64,000 nt of DNA, from NCBI GenBank assembly GCA_031179305.1, contig JAPSHX010000005.1, forward strand, positions 123,808 through 187,807, written 5' to 3'. The notes under the pieces are model-generated. The model made no database searches. It was given only the letters and a program-made list of their open reading frames with translations, and had not been told where the DNA came from. A program made the translations under genes and the position numbers. Origin of the DNA: Paenarthrobacter sp. (GTDB taxonomy: Bacteria > Actinomycetota > Actinomycetes > Actinomycetales > Micrococcaceae). Below are positions 42,776 to 52,958 of the stretch, piece after piece; the stretch's first letter is position 1; every line of letters starts with the position of its first letter.

Positions 42776-44260
42776 TTAGCTGGCTCCGCCTCTAGACCCT
42801 CCGCGCCGCTCAGCTTCCCGCTGGGCGCGGCGACTGCCTGGCCGCGATGGCTTGCCGGAATCGTCAACGCGCCTACCGGCGTCGTGCTTGTCGTGCGCAC
42901 CGGAACCCACGACGGCGGCTGCTGCTGCCAAGGAACCGGTGTCGTGGAGCTCATCCGCAGTTACAGCAGGCCCGCCCGCTGCCGCGAGACGCTTCATGCC
43001 GGTGGCCTTGACCACCAGGACGGCAATCAGCGTAGTGACAGGGATGGCGAGGACAAGGCCGATGGAGCCTACCAGGGTACGAATGACTTCCTCGGAAAGC
43101 TCCGCACTGGTCAGCGCTTCATCCAGAGGGCGGTCATAGAGCATCACGATGATGAGGATTGGAAGCGCGGCCCCTGCGTAGGCAAAGGCGATGGTGTAGA
43201 CCGTGGAAGCGATATGGTCCCGACCAATTCGCATGGCTGATGAGAACAGCTTGCGGGCACTGGTATCGGGGGCGAGTTCGTAGAGTTCCCACACCGCGGA
43301 GGACTGCGTGATGGTCACGTCATTGAGAACGCCCAGGCCGGAGATGATGAGACCGCAGAGGATGATTCCTGAGATCGAGATCTGGGGTGACATGTTCACC
43401 AGCGTGGAGGCGTCGTGGTTTCCCACTCCGGCCAGATTGGCTGCGTCCGTAGCCCACGCTGCCAGCAGGGCAGTGATACTGAGCCCAAAAATTGTGCCCA
43501 ACAAGGCCGTGGACGTCCGCGCCGAGAATCCGTGCGCGAAGTACAGGACCCCGATCATTATCACCGTGGATCCCACGAGGGCCAGCAGCAGTGGCGGCTT
43601 GCCCTCCACCAAACCCGGCAGGATGAAGCTGACCAGGACGAAGTAGGCACCCACCAAACCAAGAAGTGCCCGGAAGCCTCGCCAACGGGCCACAGCGATG
43701 ACAACCGCTGCGTACAGGACGGCCAGGAGCGCGATGGGGATGCTGCGGACGAAGTCCACGAAAACGTAGGCAGGAGCACCATTTCCGGCGTTCGTACCTT
43801 GAACCGCGGAAAGGTTGAGGTACCGGATGGAGTCCCCCACGTCCACGCCGTGGGACATGGCGACGTCAGGGTTAATGACAACCTTGACCACGTCCCCGCC
43901 CTTGTCCGGCTCGGTGAACGCGAAAGTGCATTGGGATCCGCCGGACTGATTGTTTTGTCCGGTATCACTCTGGCCGGTGTTGGGCTGGCCCGTGGTGCTT
44001 TGGCCCGTCTGAGTGCAGCTTTCCACCACCACGCTTTGAATCCGGCCGGTATCGAACGTGACCCCCGGGGCAGCCTGGTACGGGCTCGAGAACGAGATCC
44101 CTTCCCGGCTGCCTGAGGGCCACATGATTATCATGGCCACGAGCGTCAGGACGCCCAGCGGAACAAGTATGGCCGCCAGAATCCAGTTGGCTCTCTTCCG
44201 CGATGCAAGAGCCTGCGGCGTTGGCTCGGAATTTTCAGAATGACCGTGGGAGTGGCCCAT
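42776..44260 (-). CDS. YibE/F family membrane protein
   Basis: A 494-residue protein (using ATG 44260) with a hydrophilic His-rich start (GHSHGHS), one helix, an extracytoplasmic segment, then seven to eight helices from about 165. The conserved YibE/F core includes GILNDVTITQSSAVWEL and PLIMR-type spacing (here ALPILIIVMLY). In the extracytoplasmic segment is a Thr/Gln/Gly/Asn repeat, roughly five TGQ units. The C-terminus is basic. Family function is not established. It lies 55 bp before dusB. Confidence 0.85.
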   Translation of the reverse strand: MGHSHGHSENSEPTPQALASRKRANWILAAILVPLGVLTLVAMIIMWPSGSREGISFSSPYQAAPGVTFDTGRIQSVVVESCTQTGQSTTGQPNTGQSDTGQNNQSGGSQCTFAFTEPDKGGDVVKVVINPDVAMSHGVDVGDSIRYLNLSAVQGTNAGNGAPAYVFVDFVRSIPIALLAVLYAAVVIAVARWRGFRALLGLVGAYFVLVSFILPGLVEGKPPLLLALVGSTVIMIGVLYFAHGFSARTSTALLGTIFGLSITALLAAWATDAANLAGVGNHDASTLVNMSPQISISGIILCGLIISGLGVLNDVTITQSSAVWELYELAPDTSARKLFSSAMRIGRDHIASTVYTIAFAYAGAALPILIIVMLYDRPLDEALTSAELSEEVIRTLVGSIGLVLAIPVTTLIAVLVVKATGMKRLAAAGGPAVTADELHDTGSLAAAAAVVGSGAHDKHDAGRRVDDSGKPSRPGSRRAQREAERRGGSRGGAS

Positions 44261-44486
44261 CAGCAGCAAAACCTCATGCCCTTAACCCTACGCGGGACCA
44301 CGACACCTGCCGAGTCAGTGCCCCCGAGGACTCAATCCCCCCGCATACTCAGGACGCGCAAGTTCCGTGAAGCCGCCGAGACCGCCATTGGCCACCCATA
44401 TGTGGGTGGCGCTGGCCCTCTGCGGCGGCCCTGGCGAACATGGGTGTCGCACGGCCGGACTTAAACCACAGCAGGCTTAAAAACAC

Positions 44487-44529
44487 AGGATCCCACGCGG
44501 CCCGCGGATCACGGGCGGAGTGGGATCCT
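44487..44529 (-). terminator. Terminator downstream of the GNAT gene
   Basis: AGGATCCCAC (44487-44496) pairs perfectly with GTGGGATCCT (44520-44529), around a CCCG/CGGG inner stem. On the minus strand the stem is followed by GTGTTTTTAAG. Confidence 0.75.
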
Positions 44530-44545
44530 GATACGCAAAATACAA

Positions 44546-45508
44546 TCAGTCGCTAACGATCAAGGTGTCCGCACCCCGCACGTGGGCTTTTCCGGATTCC
44601 AGCAGCGGCTCCAGAACTGCGCGCAGCGCCTTCATGGACTCATCGACTTCCAGCAGCACGGGGTGTTGGTACGCAATGAGCGCCAAGAGGTCCCGCACTG
44701 CGAAAGCTGCCTCCTCGGCGGAGAGCTGGGGGTCGTGTCCAAGGAAGACATCCGAAGGCTCATCGGAGTCGCCCTGGGCGTAGCTGATGGCGAACGCCTG
44801 GATTTTACCCTTGCGGCTCGCCGGAATGCCTTGGCCAAAGGCACTGGCCTTGGGCGCCCGCAGGACGATTGCGCCGTGGGCACCGGTCAGGTCATGCAGG
44901 AACAAGCGCTGCACCGTGGGAATGCTGAGCTCCCCCGGGCTGTCCCAATGGTGGACGTGCGAGTAGTACTTGCCCACCACATCGCTCAGCTCCACCGAAC
45001 CCGTGGCCAGGTCCTCCACACGCTCGGAAGCGGCTTCCTCGGAACCGTCGCCAAAGCGCGGCAATGACAAGGGTTCAGGTTCCACCACCACCAACTGCGA
45101 ACGCTGAATGGGCGCAAGTCCCGCTGCCGCTGCGAAGGCCGCGCCGGCGGTATCCGGCTCCACCTTGCTGCGCAGCTTGGAAACGCCCGACGGCGAGTTC
45201 CCGGCTTCGCGGCGAAGCATGGTCAGGAGAGTCGCGCCCACGCCTTCTCGGCGATGGTCCTTGGCAACCTCGATGTACGCCCAGAGTCGCTCCGGGTGCA
45301 AGGACGCTTCGTGGACCACGCCCGCGGCAACGGGAATCCGCACGCCATCCACCACGTCCTCGGCCACGATGCAGCGGCGCCAGGGCTGGTTGCTGGATGG
45401 CGCAAGGGCTGCGCGGAACTGCTCAGCAGGAAGGGTCTCCGGGCCACCCCAGATCTCCAAGAGGGCGAGGTCGTCGCCCTCCTTCCATTCGCGGTACTCC
45501 AAAGCCAC
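44546..45508 (-). CDS. GNAT family N-acetyltransferase
   Basis: A 320-residue protein with one clear GNAT core in the N-terminal half: after about residue 70, RLWAYIEVAKDHRREGVGATLL contains the acetyl-CoA-binding RxxGxG/A loop. The second half is a degenerate GNAT-like repeat with a DLLALIAYQHPVLLEVDES region. No substrate is indicated. It is 3 bp after glyS on the same strand and probably co-transcribed. Confidence 0.85.
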   Translation of the reverse strand: MALEYREWKEGDDLALLEIWGGPETLPAEQFRAALAPSSNQPWRRCIVAEDVVDGVRIPVAAGVVHEASLHPERLWAYIEVAKDHRREGVGATLLTMLRREAGNSPSGVSKLRSKVEPDTAGAAFAAAAGLAPIQRSQLVVVEPEPLSLPRFGDGSEEAASERVEDLATGSVELSDVVGKYYSHVHHWDSPGELSIPTVQRLFLHDLTGAHGAIVLRAPKASAFGQGIPASRKGKIQAFAISYAQGDSDEPSDVFLGHDPQLSAEEAAFAVRDLLALIAYQHPVLLEVDESMKALRAVLEPLLESGKAHVRGADTLIVSD

Positions 45509-45510
45509 GG

Positions 45511-46896
<1,386 letters not shown>

Positions 46897-47007
46897 GGGT
46901 AACTCCATTTGTTCTACAGGGCCGCTGGGTGCGGTCCGCGGTGGTTTGCCCCGGAATCCAGACAGGGTTGTCGGGCGGGGTGTGGGGAAAGTTTGTTGAT
47001 TCCTACC

Positions 47008-48012
47008 CTACCGGCCTTTGGAAGGGACTCTTCGTGCGAAAGCTCCCTTCGGCCAGGGCAATGTGGCCACGATGATCGCGGCGAGCGTCAGGACCGTACC
47101 CAGCACCGTGGGCAAGGCGACCACTGCGCCGGGACTGGGGATCACGACGTCGAGCACCAGCGACCCCACCAGCTGCCCGGCGATCATGCCCAAACCGGTG
47201 ATCAGGACCCCAAGGCTACGGACCAGCAGCGCCGCCAGACCGATGAACAGGCAGCCCATGGGGCCGCCAAGATAGTACCACCACTCGCTGGGAAGCGGAT
47301 TTCCCGGCCCGGCCACAGCCAACTTGATAGTCCACGCGATCCAAAGAATGAGCGCTCCTGCAATGAAGTTGACCAGCGTGGCAGCGATGGGCGTCCCGTA
47401 ATGAACTGTGGCAGTCCCGTTCATTGCCTGCTGGAAGCTCATGAAGAACCCGGCGGCCAGCGGCAGGAGGACGGGCAACACAAGCGAGGCGATGTCGGTG
47501 TCGCCGCTGAACCGCGGGGAAACTGCCCAGGCGACGGCGGCCACCGTCAGGACACTGCCCAGGACCCGGACTCCCGTGATGGCACGTTTTCCTCCCGGGC
47601 CGATGCCCATTCGGTCCACGAGCAGTCCGCTCAACGTCTGGCCGGTCACCGCTGCGACTGTGAACAACGCCACACCCAACAGGGCAACCGTGAACGACTG
47701 GGCAAAGACGAACAGCGCCCCGATGGCACCGGCCATGACATAGAACCGGGGAAAGCTGCGGTTCCGGACGGCAGGAATGATGCGCTGGAGCCCTGCCCTG
47801 CCCTTGGATGTGGCAAGTGAGATGGCACTGATCAGGATCAGTCCTGTGGTGAAGCTCACCACAGCCGCGGCAATGCCGTCGTCCAGTTTGGCGCCGAGGG
47901 CCCCGTTGATCCTCCCTTGAAGCGGGATGACCAGGCCAGTCGCTACTGCTATGGGAAGGCCAATGACCAGCGGAAGGGCGGGACGGGGAGAAGACTGCGG
48001 CACCGTCACCAC
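47008..48012 (-). CDS. DMT family (YdcZ/DUF606-like) transporter
   Basis: A 334-residue protein with ten transmembrane helices in two repeats of five. Each repeat opens with a family pattern: LVIPLQGRINGALGAKL in the first and AAGFFMSFQQAMNGTATV in the second, typical of fused DMT_YdcZ pairs. The substrate is unknown. It is divergent from the S4 gene with 23 bp between starts. Confidence 0.85.
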   Translation of the reverse strand: MVTVPQSSPRPALPLVIGLPIAVATGLVIPLQGRINGALGAKLDDGIAAAVVSFTTGLILISAISLATSKGRAGLQRIIPAVRNRSFPRFYVMAGAIGALFVFAQSFTVALLGVALFTVAAVTGQTLSGLLVDRMGIGPGGKRAITGVRVLGSVLTVAAVAWAVSPRFSGDTDIASLVLPVLLPLAAGFFMSFQQAMNGTATVHYGTPIAATLVNFIAGALILWIAWTIKLAVAGPGNPLPSEWWYYLGGPMGCLFIGLAALLVRSLGVLITGLGMIAGQLVGSLVLDVVIPSPGAVVALPTVLGTVLTLAAIIVATLPWPKGAFARRVPSKGR

Positions 48013-48035
48013 ACTACTTCAGGCATCATTGCTGT

Positions 48036-48263
48036 ATGAGCAACCCCGAAATTGAAGAGATCCCCATCCGCGACGACATGATCCGACTTGGCCAGTTGCT
48101 GAAGCTCGCCAACTTGGTGGAGGACGGCGTTGAAGCCACGGAGCTCATCAAGAACGGCTTGGTCAAGGTCAACAACGAAATCGACGACCGCCGCGGACGC
48201 CAGCTCCACGTTGGCGATACCGTGACAGTCAATGGCCAGACGGTCCGGATCACCGCCGCCTGA
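48036..48263 (+). CDS. S4-domain RNA-binding protein
   Basis: A 75-residue protein that is almost wholly an S4-like RNA-binding domain: IRLGQLLKLANLVEDGVEA, then LIKNGLVKVNNEIDDRRGR and a C-terminal GDTVTVNGQTVRI. It matches the small YbcJ/YaaA-type proteins. The RNA target is not known. It overlaps neither neighbour and is convergent with the esterase gene. Confidence 0.9.
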   Translation: MSNPEIEEIPIRDDMIRLGQLLKLANLVEDGVEATELIKNGLVKVNNEIDDRRGRQLHVGDTVTVNGQTVRITAA

Positions 48264-48275
48264 CACACCGGAACC

Positions 48276-48926
48276 TCAGTCGGTGAGCACCTTGTGGGTG
48301 AGGAATTCGCCCACATGTCCGATCTCCTGCTGGTTGATGCCGTGCCACATCCCCGTGTAAAGCACTTTGGTGAGGTCAACGTGCTTGCGCACCCAGCCCA
48401 TGGTGTATTCGATCTTGTCTTGGGTAATGACTGGATCCTGCTGGTCGCGGCCCCAGAACATCGGTAGCGTTCCATCCAATTCGTCGTCCCGGAAGGCGGC
48501 GTCAGCGCCGGCGTCGATCACAAAGCCTGAAAGTCCGACGACGGCAGCGAAGTCCGCGGGACGGTAGCGGAGCATGGTGGTGGCCATCGCCATGCCCATG
48601 GAGAAGCCCAGCAACGTCACGGAGGAGTGGTTGGCTTTGACTGTGTCCAGCCACTCAAGGGCATACTCGGCTGCCTGCTTTACAGCTTCCAACGAATAGT
48701 CGATGGACGCCGTAAGGGGGAACCACGTGAAGCCCGGCCCCATAGGCATCGGCGCCCGAAGGGCGGCCACCACAAAGCCGTCGGGCAGCAATCCGGCCAA
48801 GCTGAACAAGTCGTCCTCGTTGGAGCCGTAACCGTGCAACAGGACCAGGAGCGGCTTGCCTGCACGCTCTGATTCGTCGTGGGACCACAGGACAACAGGG
48901 GCGGGAAACGCGGGTGCTTCAGTCAT
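48276..48926 (-). CDS. Phospholipase/carboxylesterase-type alpha/beta hydrolase
   Basis: A 216-residue hydrolase. LLVLLHGYGSNEDDLFSLAG lies at about residues 22-41, nucleophile GFSMGMA near 108-114, and the late histidine is in YTGMWHGINQQE. Size and motifs fit the carboxylesterase/acyl-protein-thioesterase family. ATG 48926 is chosen because upstream residues are unlike the family. It is divergent from the SGNH gene with 70 bp between. Confidence 0.85.
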   Translation of the reverse strand: MTEAPAFPAPVVLWSHDESERAGKPLLVLLHGYGSNEDDLFSLAGLLPDGFVVAALRAPMPMGPGFTWFPLTASIDYSLEAVKQAAEYALEWLDTVKANHSSVTLLGFSMGMAMATTMLRYRPADFAAVVGLSGFVIDAGADAAFRDDELDGTLPMFWGRDQQDPVITQDKIEYTMGWVRKHVDLTKVLYTGMWHGINQQEIGHVGEFLTHKVLTD

Positions 48927-48996
48927 GGGTCCATTCTTGCAGTTACCCACCAGTAACAACCTACGGTGGCGTAGGGTCGGCGTCACGGTGCAGGAT

Positions 48997-49839
48997 ATGA
49001 GCGTGAGTGAGAACAATCCTTTACTGAAGCCGGGCGAGCCGGTCCAAAAGCACCCCTGGACCCGTTATGTGGCCCTGGGTGACTCCTTCACGGAGGGCAT
49101 CGGCGACCCCGAACCCCGAAACCCCGGCGGTCACCGTGGTTGGGCGGATCGGGTTGCCGAGGAACTGGGCCGCAGCCAGGAAGACTTCGCCTATGCCAAC
49201 CTTGCAATCCGTGGCAGGCTGCTGCAGCAAATCATTAATGAACAGGTGGGCCCCTGTTTGGAACTGCAGCCTGACCTCGTGTCCATTTCAGCTGGTGGAA
49301 ACGACCTCATCCGTCCCGGCGGCGATCCCGATCTGCTGGCCGAAAAGCTCGACGCCGCAGTCGCGGAGCTGAGTTCGGGTGGCGCTACCGTGGTGCTTTT
49401 TAATGGCCCGGACACGGCAGCATCAGTACTGGGGCGTATCCGTGGCAAGGTGGCCATTTACAACGAGAACCTCAGGACGGTAGCTGCACGGCACGATGCC
49501 ATCATCGCGGACATGTGGTCCTTGCGGCAGTTGGCCGATCCCCAGATGTGGGACGTTGACCGCCTTCACTTCTCGCCGCTGGGCCACCACACCATCGCCA
49601 TGATGGTTTTGGAGGCGTTGAACGTCCAGCACACGCTTGAGCCCCTGATGCCCAAGACCCTTCCGCCGCGCACATGGCGTGAAGCCCGGTCTTCCGACCT
49701 TGTCTGGGCACGTGAGTACTTTGTCCCATGGGTGATCCGGCGGCTTCGGCACCAGTCCTCCGGCGACGGAATCATGCCAAAGCGTCCGACGCCGGGACCC
49801 GTCTTTGGCTCCACCGGCACCTTGCTGCCGCGCCGCTGA
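48997..49839 (+). CDS. SGNH/GDSL hydrolase family protein
   Basis: A 280-residue hydrolase. GDSFTEG (block I, Ser nucleophile near residue 30), GGNDLI (block III) and DRLHFSPLGHH (block V, Asp and His) are all present. Start is ATG 48997, but GTG 49003 is equally possible. It lacks a signal peptide, so it may be cytosolic. The ester substrate is unknown. It is followed by the winged-helix gene after 32 bp. Confidence 0.85.
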   Translation: MSVSENNPLLKPGEPVQKHPWTRYVALGDSFTEGIGDPEPRNPGGHRGWADRVAEELGRSQEDFAYANLAIRGRLLQQIINEQVGPCLELQPDLVSISAGGNDLIRPGGDPDLLAEKLDAAVAELSSGGATVVLFNGPDTAASVLGRIRGKVAIYNENLRTVAARHDAIIADMWSLRQLADPQMWDVDRLHFSPLGHHTIAMMVLEALNVQHTLEPLMPKTLPPRTWREARSSDLVWAREYFVPWVIRRLRHQSSGDGIMPKRPTPGPVFGSTGTLLPRR

Positions 49840-49871
49840 CGTGACGTCGGCTGCTGTGATGTACATGCTTC

Positions 49872-51056
49872 ATGAGGTCCGCCGTGCCGGGTGACAGCTC
49901 TCTCTCCACGGAGACAGTCCGGAGGATCCGGTTACGGCGGCAGCAGTTGCGGGCTCCCTACGCCGGAAGTCCCGGGGATGTGGTCCGCAACCTCCTGGCC
50001 GTCCAGTCACAGGAGTTTCCCTATGCCAGGTGGACTCTTGCGCAGAGAAGCTCCAGCGCTTCATCGATGGTCACGGCGGCAGACGTTGAGCAGGCCGTAG
50101 CCGACGGGACCATCCTGCGGACGCATATCCTCCGGCCTACGTGGCACTTTGTGCACCGGGACGATCTCGGCTGGTTGATGGCATTGTCCGCAGACCGCCT
50201 TCACCAAGGCAACAAGGGCATGTACCGCCAAACAGGAATCGATGAGGAGTCTGCCGCCAAGAGTGGCCGGATCCTGGCCGCTGCCGTGGCGGACGGAACT
50301 CACAAGACGCGCGAGGAGCTGGCGGGAGTCTTGGGACAGTCAGGATTTCCCAGCAAGGGCCTGGGCCTCATTTACCACCTCATGCACGCGGAGATCCGCG
50401 GTGTCCTGGTCAGCGGCTCACCCGTACGCTCCGCAGGAGGCGCCCTGAAACAGACCTATGCCCTGTTCGACGAACGCGTACCGGACCGGGTTCTTTCACC
50501 GCTGACCGCAGAAGGCCGCGAACAGGCTCTTGGACGGTTGGCACTCCGTTACTTCACCAGCCGGGGACCCGCCACCGTCAAAGACTGCGCGGCGTGGTCC
50601 GGGTTGACCATGAAGGACGTAAAGCGGGGAATCGAGGTGGCAGGTGAGATGTCTCCCGGGAGTTTGGGCGTTATCGAGTTGGAGGGTCTCGAGTTCCATC
50701 TGGCCTCGGAGGAGGTGGAAGCTCTGGCGAGTGGTGTTCAACCTTCGCCCGCGGAAGATCCCGTGGTTCCCCGCATGGACCTCATCCAGTGCTACGACGA
50801 ATACGTGATGGGCTACTCACAGTCGCGTCATTTCCTTGGTGGAACGGCGCCGTACTTCCCCGAGGACAGCGGGCCCATGCACGTGGTCCTGCTGGACGGC
50901 AGGTTGGCCGGATGGTGGCGCCACGGATTCTCCGGCGGGGCCTGCGAACTGGACGTCCGAATGAACCGTCCCCCCACTGCGGAAGAGCAGGAGGCCTTGC
51001 AGTCCGAGGTGGATCGCTACGGCCGTTCCCTCGGTATGGAGACCAAGCTGGTCTGA
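49872..51056 (+). CDS. Winged-helix DNA-binding domain protein (HTH_42 type)
   Basis: A 394-residue protein of the PF06224 (HTH_42) family. VRNLLAVQSQEFPYARWTLA near 38-57 and ILRTHILRPTWHFVHRDDLGW near 77-97 (cited in part) are its hallmarks. Members of this family include YcaQ-type DNA glycosylases that repair crosslinks; the sequence resembles the broader family rather than that group specifically. Nuclease or glycosylase activity is not shown. It follows the SGNH gene. Confidence 0.85.
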   Translation: MRSAVPGDSSLSTETVRRIRLRRQQLRAPYAGSPGDVVRNLLAVQSQEFPYARWTLAQRSSSASSMVTAADVEQAVADGTILRTHILRPTWHFVHRDDLGWLMALSADRLHQGNKGMYRQTGIDEESAAKSGRILAAAVADGTHKTREELAGVLGQSGFPSKGLGLIYHLMHAEIRGVLVSGSPVRSAGGALKQTYALFDERVPDRVLSPLTAEGREQALGRLALRYFTSRGPATVKDCAAWSGLTMKDVKRGIEVAGEMSPGSLGVIELEGLEFHLASEEVEALASGVQPSPAEDPVVPRMDLIQCYDEYVMGYSQSRHFLGGTAPYFPEDSGPMHVVLLDGRLAGWWRHGFSGGACELDVRMNRPPTAEEQEALQSEVDRYGRSLGMETKLV

Positions 51057-51118
51057 GGTAGCCGTTTTGCTTTCGCGGGGCAGGACTAAGCTGGTAGGAG
51101 ACCTAGGAGGCCTGCACT

Positions 51119-51538
51119 GTGAACAATCTGATCTTCTGGATCATCGTCTGCTCGTGGCTGATTCCACTCGGGATCCGCATGTACAACCGATCCCGGGCGC
51201 GTCGGATTCAGGATAATAACTTCCGCAGCCCCGGCTACCCGCCGCAGAACTATCCAGGTCAGGGATACCCGGACCAGGGTTATCCGAGTCAGGGATACCC
51301 GACGCCGAATTACCCCGGGTACCCGCCCGAACCAACCGTCATCCGCCCCGCGGATACGACACCGCAGGCCGGTCCGCCGTCGAACCCGTCATCCCCGGCA
51401 CCGTTCCCCTCAACGGGTGGTTCGGAACCGCAGGGCTACCGGGCGCGCAAACTCGCCGAGCTGGACACGAAGTTCAGCAACGGCGAGATCGCCATGGAGG
51501 ACTACATGAAGCAGCGCGGCGAAATCATGAACGGCTGA
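51119..51538 (+). CDS. SHOCT-domain membrane protein with GYP-type repeats
   Basis: A 139-residue protein starting at GTG 51119. An N-terminal helix (1-20) anchors it to the membrane, a Pro/Gly/Tyr/Gln-rich region (about 36-70) has tandem YPxQGYP-type units, and the C-terminal 30 residues form a SHOCT domain (KLAELDTKFSNGEIAMEDY). SHOCT is a short helical module of unknown function at protein ends. It is convergent with metX (3-bp gap). Confidence 0.82.
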   Translation: MNNLIFWIIVCSWLIPLGIRMYNRSRARRIQDNNFRSPGYPPQNYPGQGYPDQGYPSQGYPTPNYPGYPPEPTVIRPADTTPQAGPPSNPSSPAPFPSTGGSEPQGYRARKLAELDTKFSNGEIAMEDYMKQRGEIMNG

Positions 51539-51541
51539 GCC

Positions 51542-52663
51542 TTAGGCGAAGAATGATTCGCGGAGTTGCGCCGAGAGCTGGCCAATCTCAGTGAGGAAGC
51601 CATCGTGACCAATCGGCGCCTCTATGAGGTGGACCAGTACATCCCCGGGTAGCGCCGCGGCAAGTTCCCGCGACTGCGCAGGGAAGTAGAGCCTGTCACT
51701 GTCCACGGCCGCCACGAAGAACTCAGCCGTGGTGCGCGACAACGCCTGTTCCAAGGAGCCGCGGCCACGCGTGACGTCGTGGGACATCAAAGCTTCGGTG
51801 ATGGCGATGTAGCTATTGGCATCAAAACGGCGGACCAGCTTTGTTCCCTGGTGGTCCAAGTAGCTTTCCACCTGGTAACGGCCACGCTCCCCCAACACCG
51901 CAGCGGCGAGCGGTTTCTCCTGATGCTGGGCTTCCCTGCCGAAGCGGAAATCCAGCTCCAAGGCTGAGCGGTAAGTGATGTGGGCGATGCGTCGGGCCAG
52001 CGCCAAACCATGTTCAGGGGCAGCGCCACCGTAATAGTCGCCATTATTGAAGTTCGGGTCCTGCCTGATGGCCAAGGTTTGGGCCTGGGCAAAAGCAATC
52101 TGCTCGGCCGTGCTGTAGGCACCCACCGAAATTACGGCGCAGCGTTTAACCCTGTCGGGGAACGTGGCAGCCCATTCAAGGGCCCTGGCACCGCCCATTG
52201 AACCGCCCAACACGGCATGCCAGGCATCGATTCCCAGGGCATCGGCGAGGCGCGCCTCAGCCTCCGTGCTGTCGCGCAGCGTGACCAACGGAAAACGTGA
52301 GCCCCAAGGGCGTCCATCCGGTGCCTCTGATGATGGGCCGGTGCTACCGTAACAGCCGCCCACGATGTTGATGGAGATGACGAAGAACTTGTTGGTGTCG
52401 ATCGTGGCACCCGGCCCAACGAGTTGCTCCCACCAACCCTCCTCGTCAGTGGCTCCACGGGCTACGTGAGTGCTGCCCGTGAGCGCATGCTGGATGAGTA
52501 CGGCATTGGAGGCATCGGCGTTCAGCTGCCCCCAGGTCTCATACGCCAGGACAACGTCGGGGAGGAATCCGCCCGCTTCAAGTTCCAGCGGTCCGATGCC
52601 GGCGTACTTGACGGTTCCGTCTGCTTCTCCGGATTTTGGAAGGGCTGTAGCAGTAATGGTCAT
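51542..52663 (-). CDS. metX: Homoserine O-acetyltransferase
   Basis: A 373-residue alpha/beta-hydrolase-fold enzyme that acetylates homoserine from acetyl-CoA. VLIQHALTGSTHV near 55-67, nucleophile Ser155 in GGSMGG, and the late IGHDGFLTE with the catalytic histidine are typical. It makes the acceptor for MetY (upstream on the same strand). A SAM-IV type riboswitch in its 5' region couples expression to S-adenosylmethionine. The start is at 52663; the frame does not extend much further. Confidence 0.96.
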   Translation of the reverse strand: MTITATALPKSGEADGTVKYAGIGPLELEAGGFLPDVVLAYETWGQLNADASNAVLIQHALTGSTHVARGATDEEGWWEQLVGPGATIDTNKFFVISINIVGGCYGSTGPSSEAPDGRPWGSRFPLVTLRDSTEAEARLADALGIDAWHAVLGGSMGGARALEWAATFPDRVKRCAVISVGAYSTAEQIAFAQAQTLAIRQDPNFNNGDYYGGAAPEHGLALARRIAHITYRSALELDFRFGREAQHQEKPLAAAVLGERGRYQVESYLDHQGTKLVRRFDANSYIAITEALMSHDVTRGRGSLEQALSRTTAEFFVAAVDSDRLYFPAQSRELAAALPGDVLVHLIEAPIGHDGFLTEIGQLSAQLRESFFA

Positions 52664-52684
52664 TCCTTTGACACCTTAACCTCG

Positions 52685-52800
52685 CGCTTGCCCGTCGCCT
52701 TGCGTGCGAACAGGCCAGGTCTTCACCCGGGGCACCCCACCGCGGAGGAGGGTTGCCGGCCAGCAAGCCGGGGCTGTGTGCTGGCACTCATGACCTAATA
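52685..52800 (-). ncRNA. SAM riboswitch, SAM-IV class, upstream of metX
   Basis: On the minus strand, GGTCATGAGTGCCAGC, then a GCCCCGGCTTGC hairpin, CCGGCAACCCTCC, GCGGTGGGGTGCCCCGGGTG and AAGACCTGG make the core that I recognise from actinobacterial SAM-IV/SAM-I-type switches. The core is about 52725-52797; further short stems continue to about 52685. It lies in the leader of metX and is expected to lower metX expression when SAM is abundant. Confidence 0.85.
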
Positions 52801-52894
52801 CGAAGAGTCTAGGAAACGCAGGGCGGTTCTGGCGAAGAATGTGACAACAGTGTGACGGTTTGGGGTGACTTCGTTCACGAACGAGCACCCGGAA

Positions 52895-52931
52895 CTGCCG
52901 CCCGGCGAATAATCGTCGACGCGGGCGGCAG
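52895..52931 (-). terminator. Hairpin downstream of metY
   Basis: CTGCCGCCCG (52895-52904) and CGGGCGGCAG (52922-52931) form a perfect 10-bp stem, 27 bp after the metY stop. No good T-run follows, so it is a weak or factor-assisted terminator, or part of the metX promoter region. Confidence 0.5.
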
Positions 52932-52958
52932 TCGGGCTGAAACTCTTAAGCCGCGGCG

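Noticed and set aside
44261..44545. Small gene between YibE/F and GNAT genes
   Set aside because: A plus-strand frame at 44240-44464 exists but has no ribosome-binding site and covers a hairpin-rich stretch; I see no gene here besides the terminator at 44487-44529.
51230..51330. CRISPR-like repeats in the SHOCT gene
   Set aside because: The repeats are in-frame codons for Tyr-Pro-Gly-Gln units, with no spacers.
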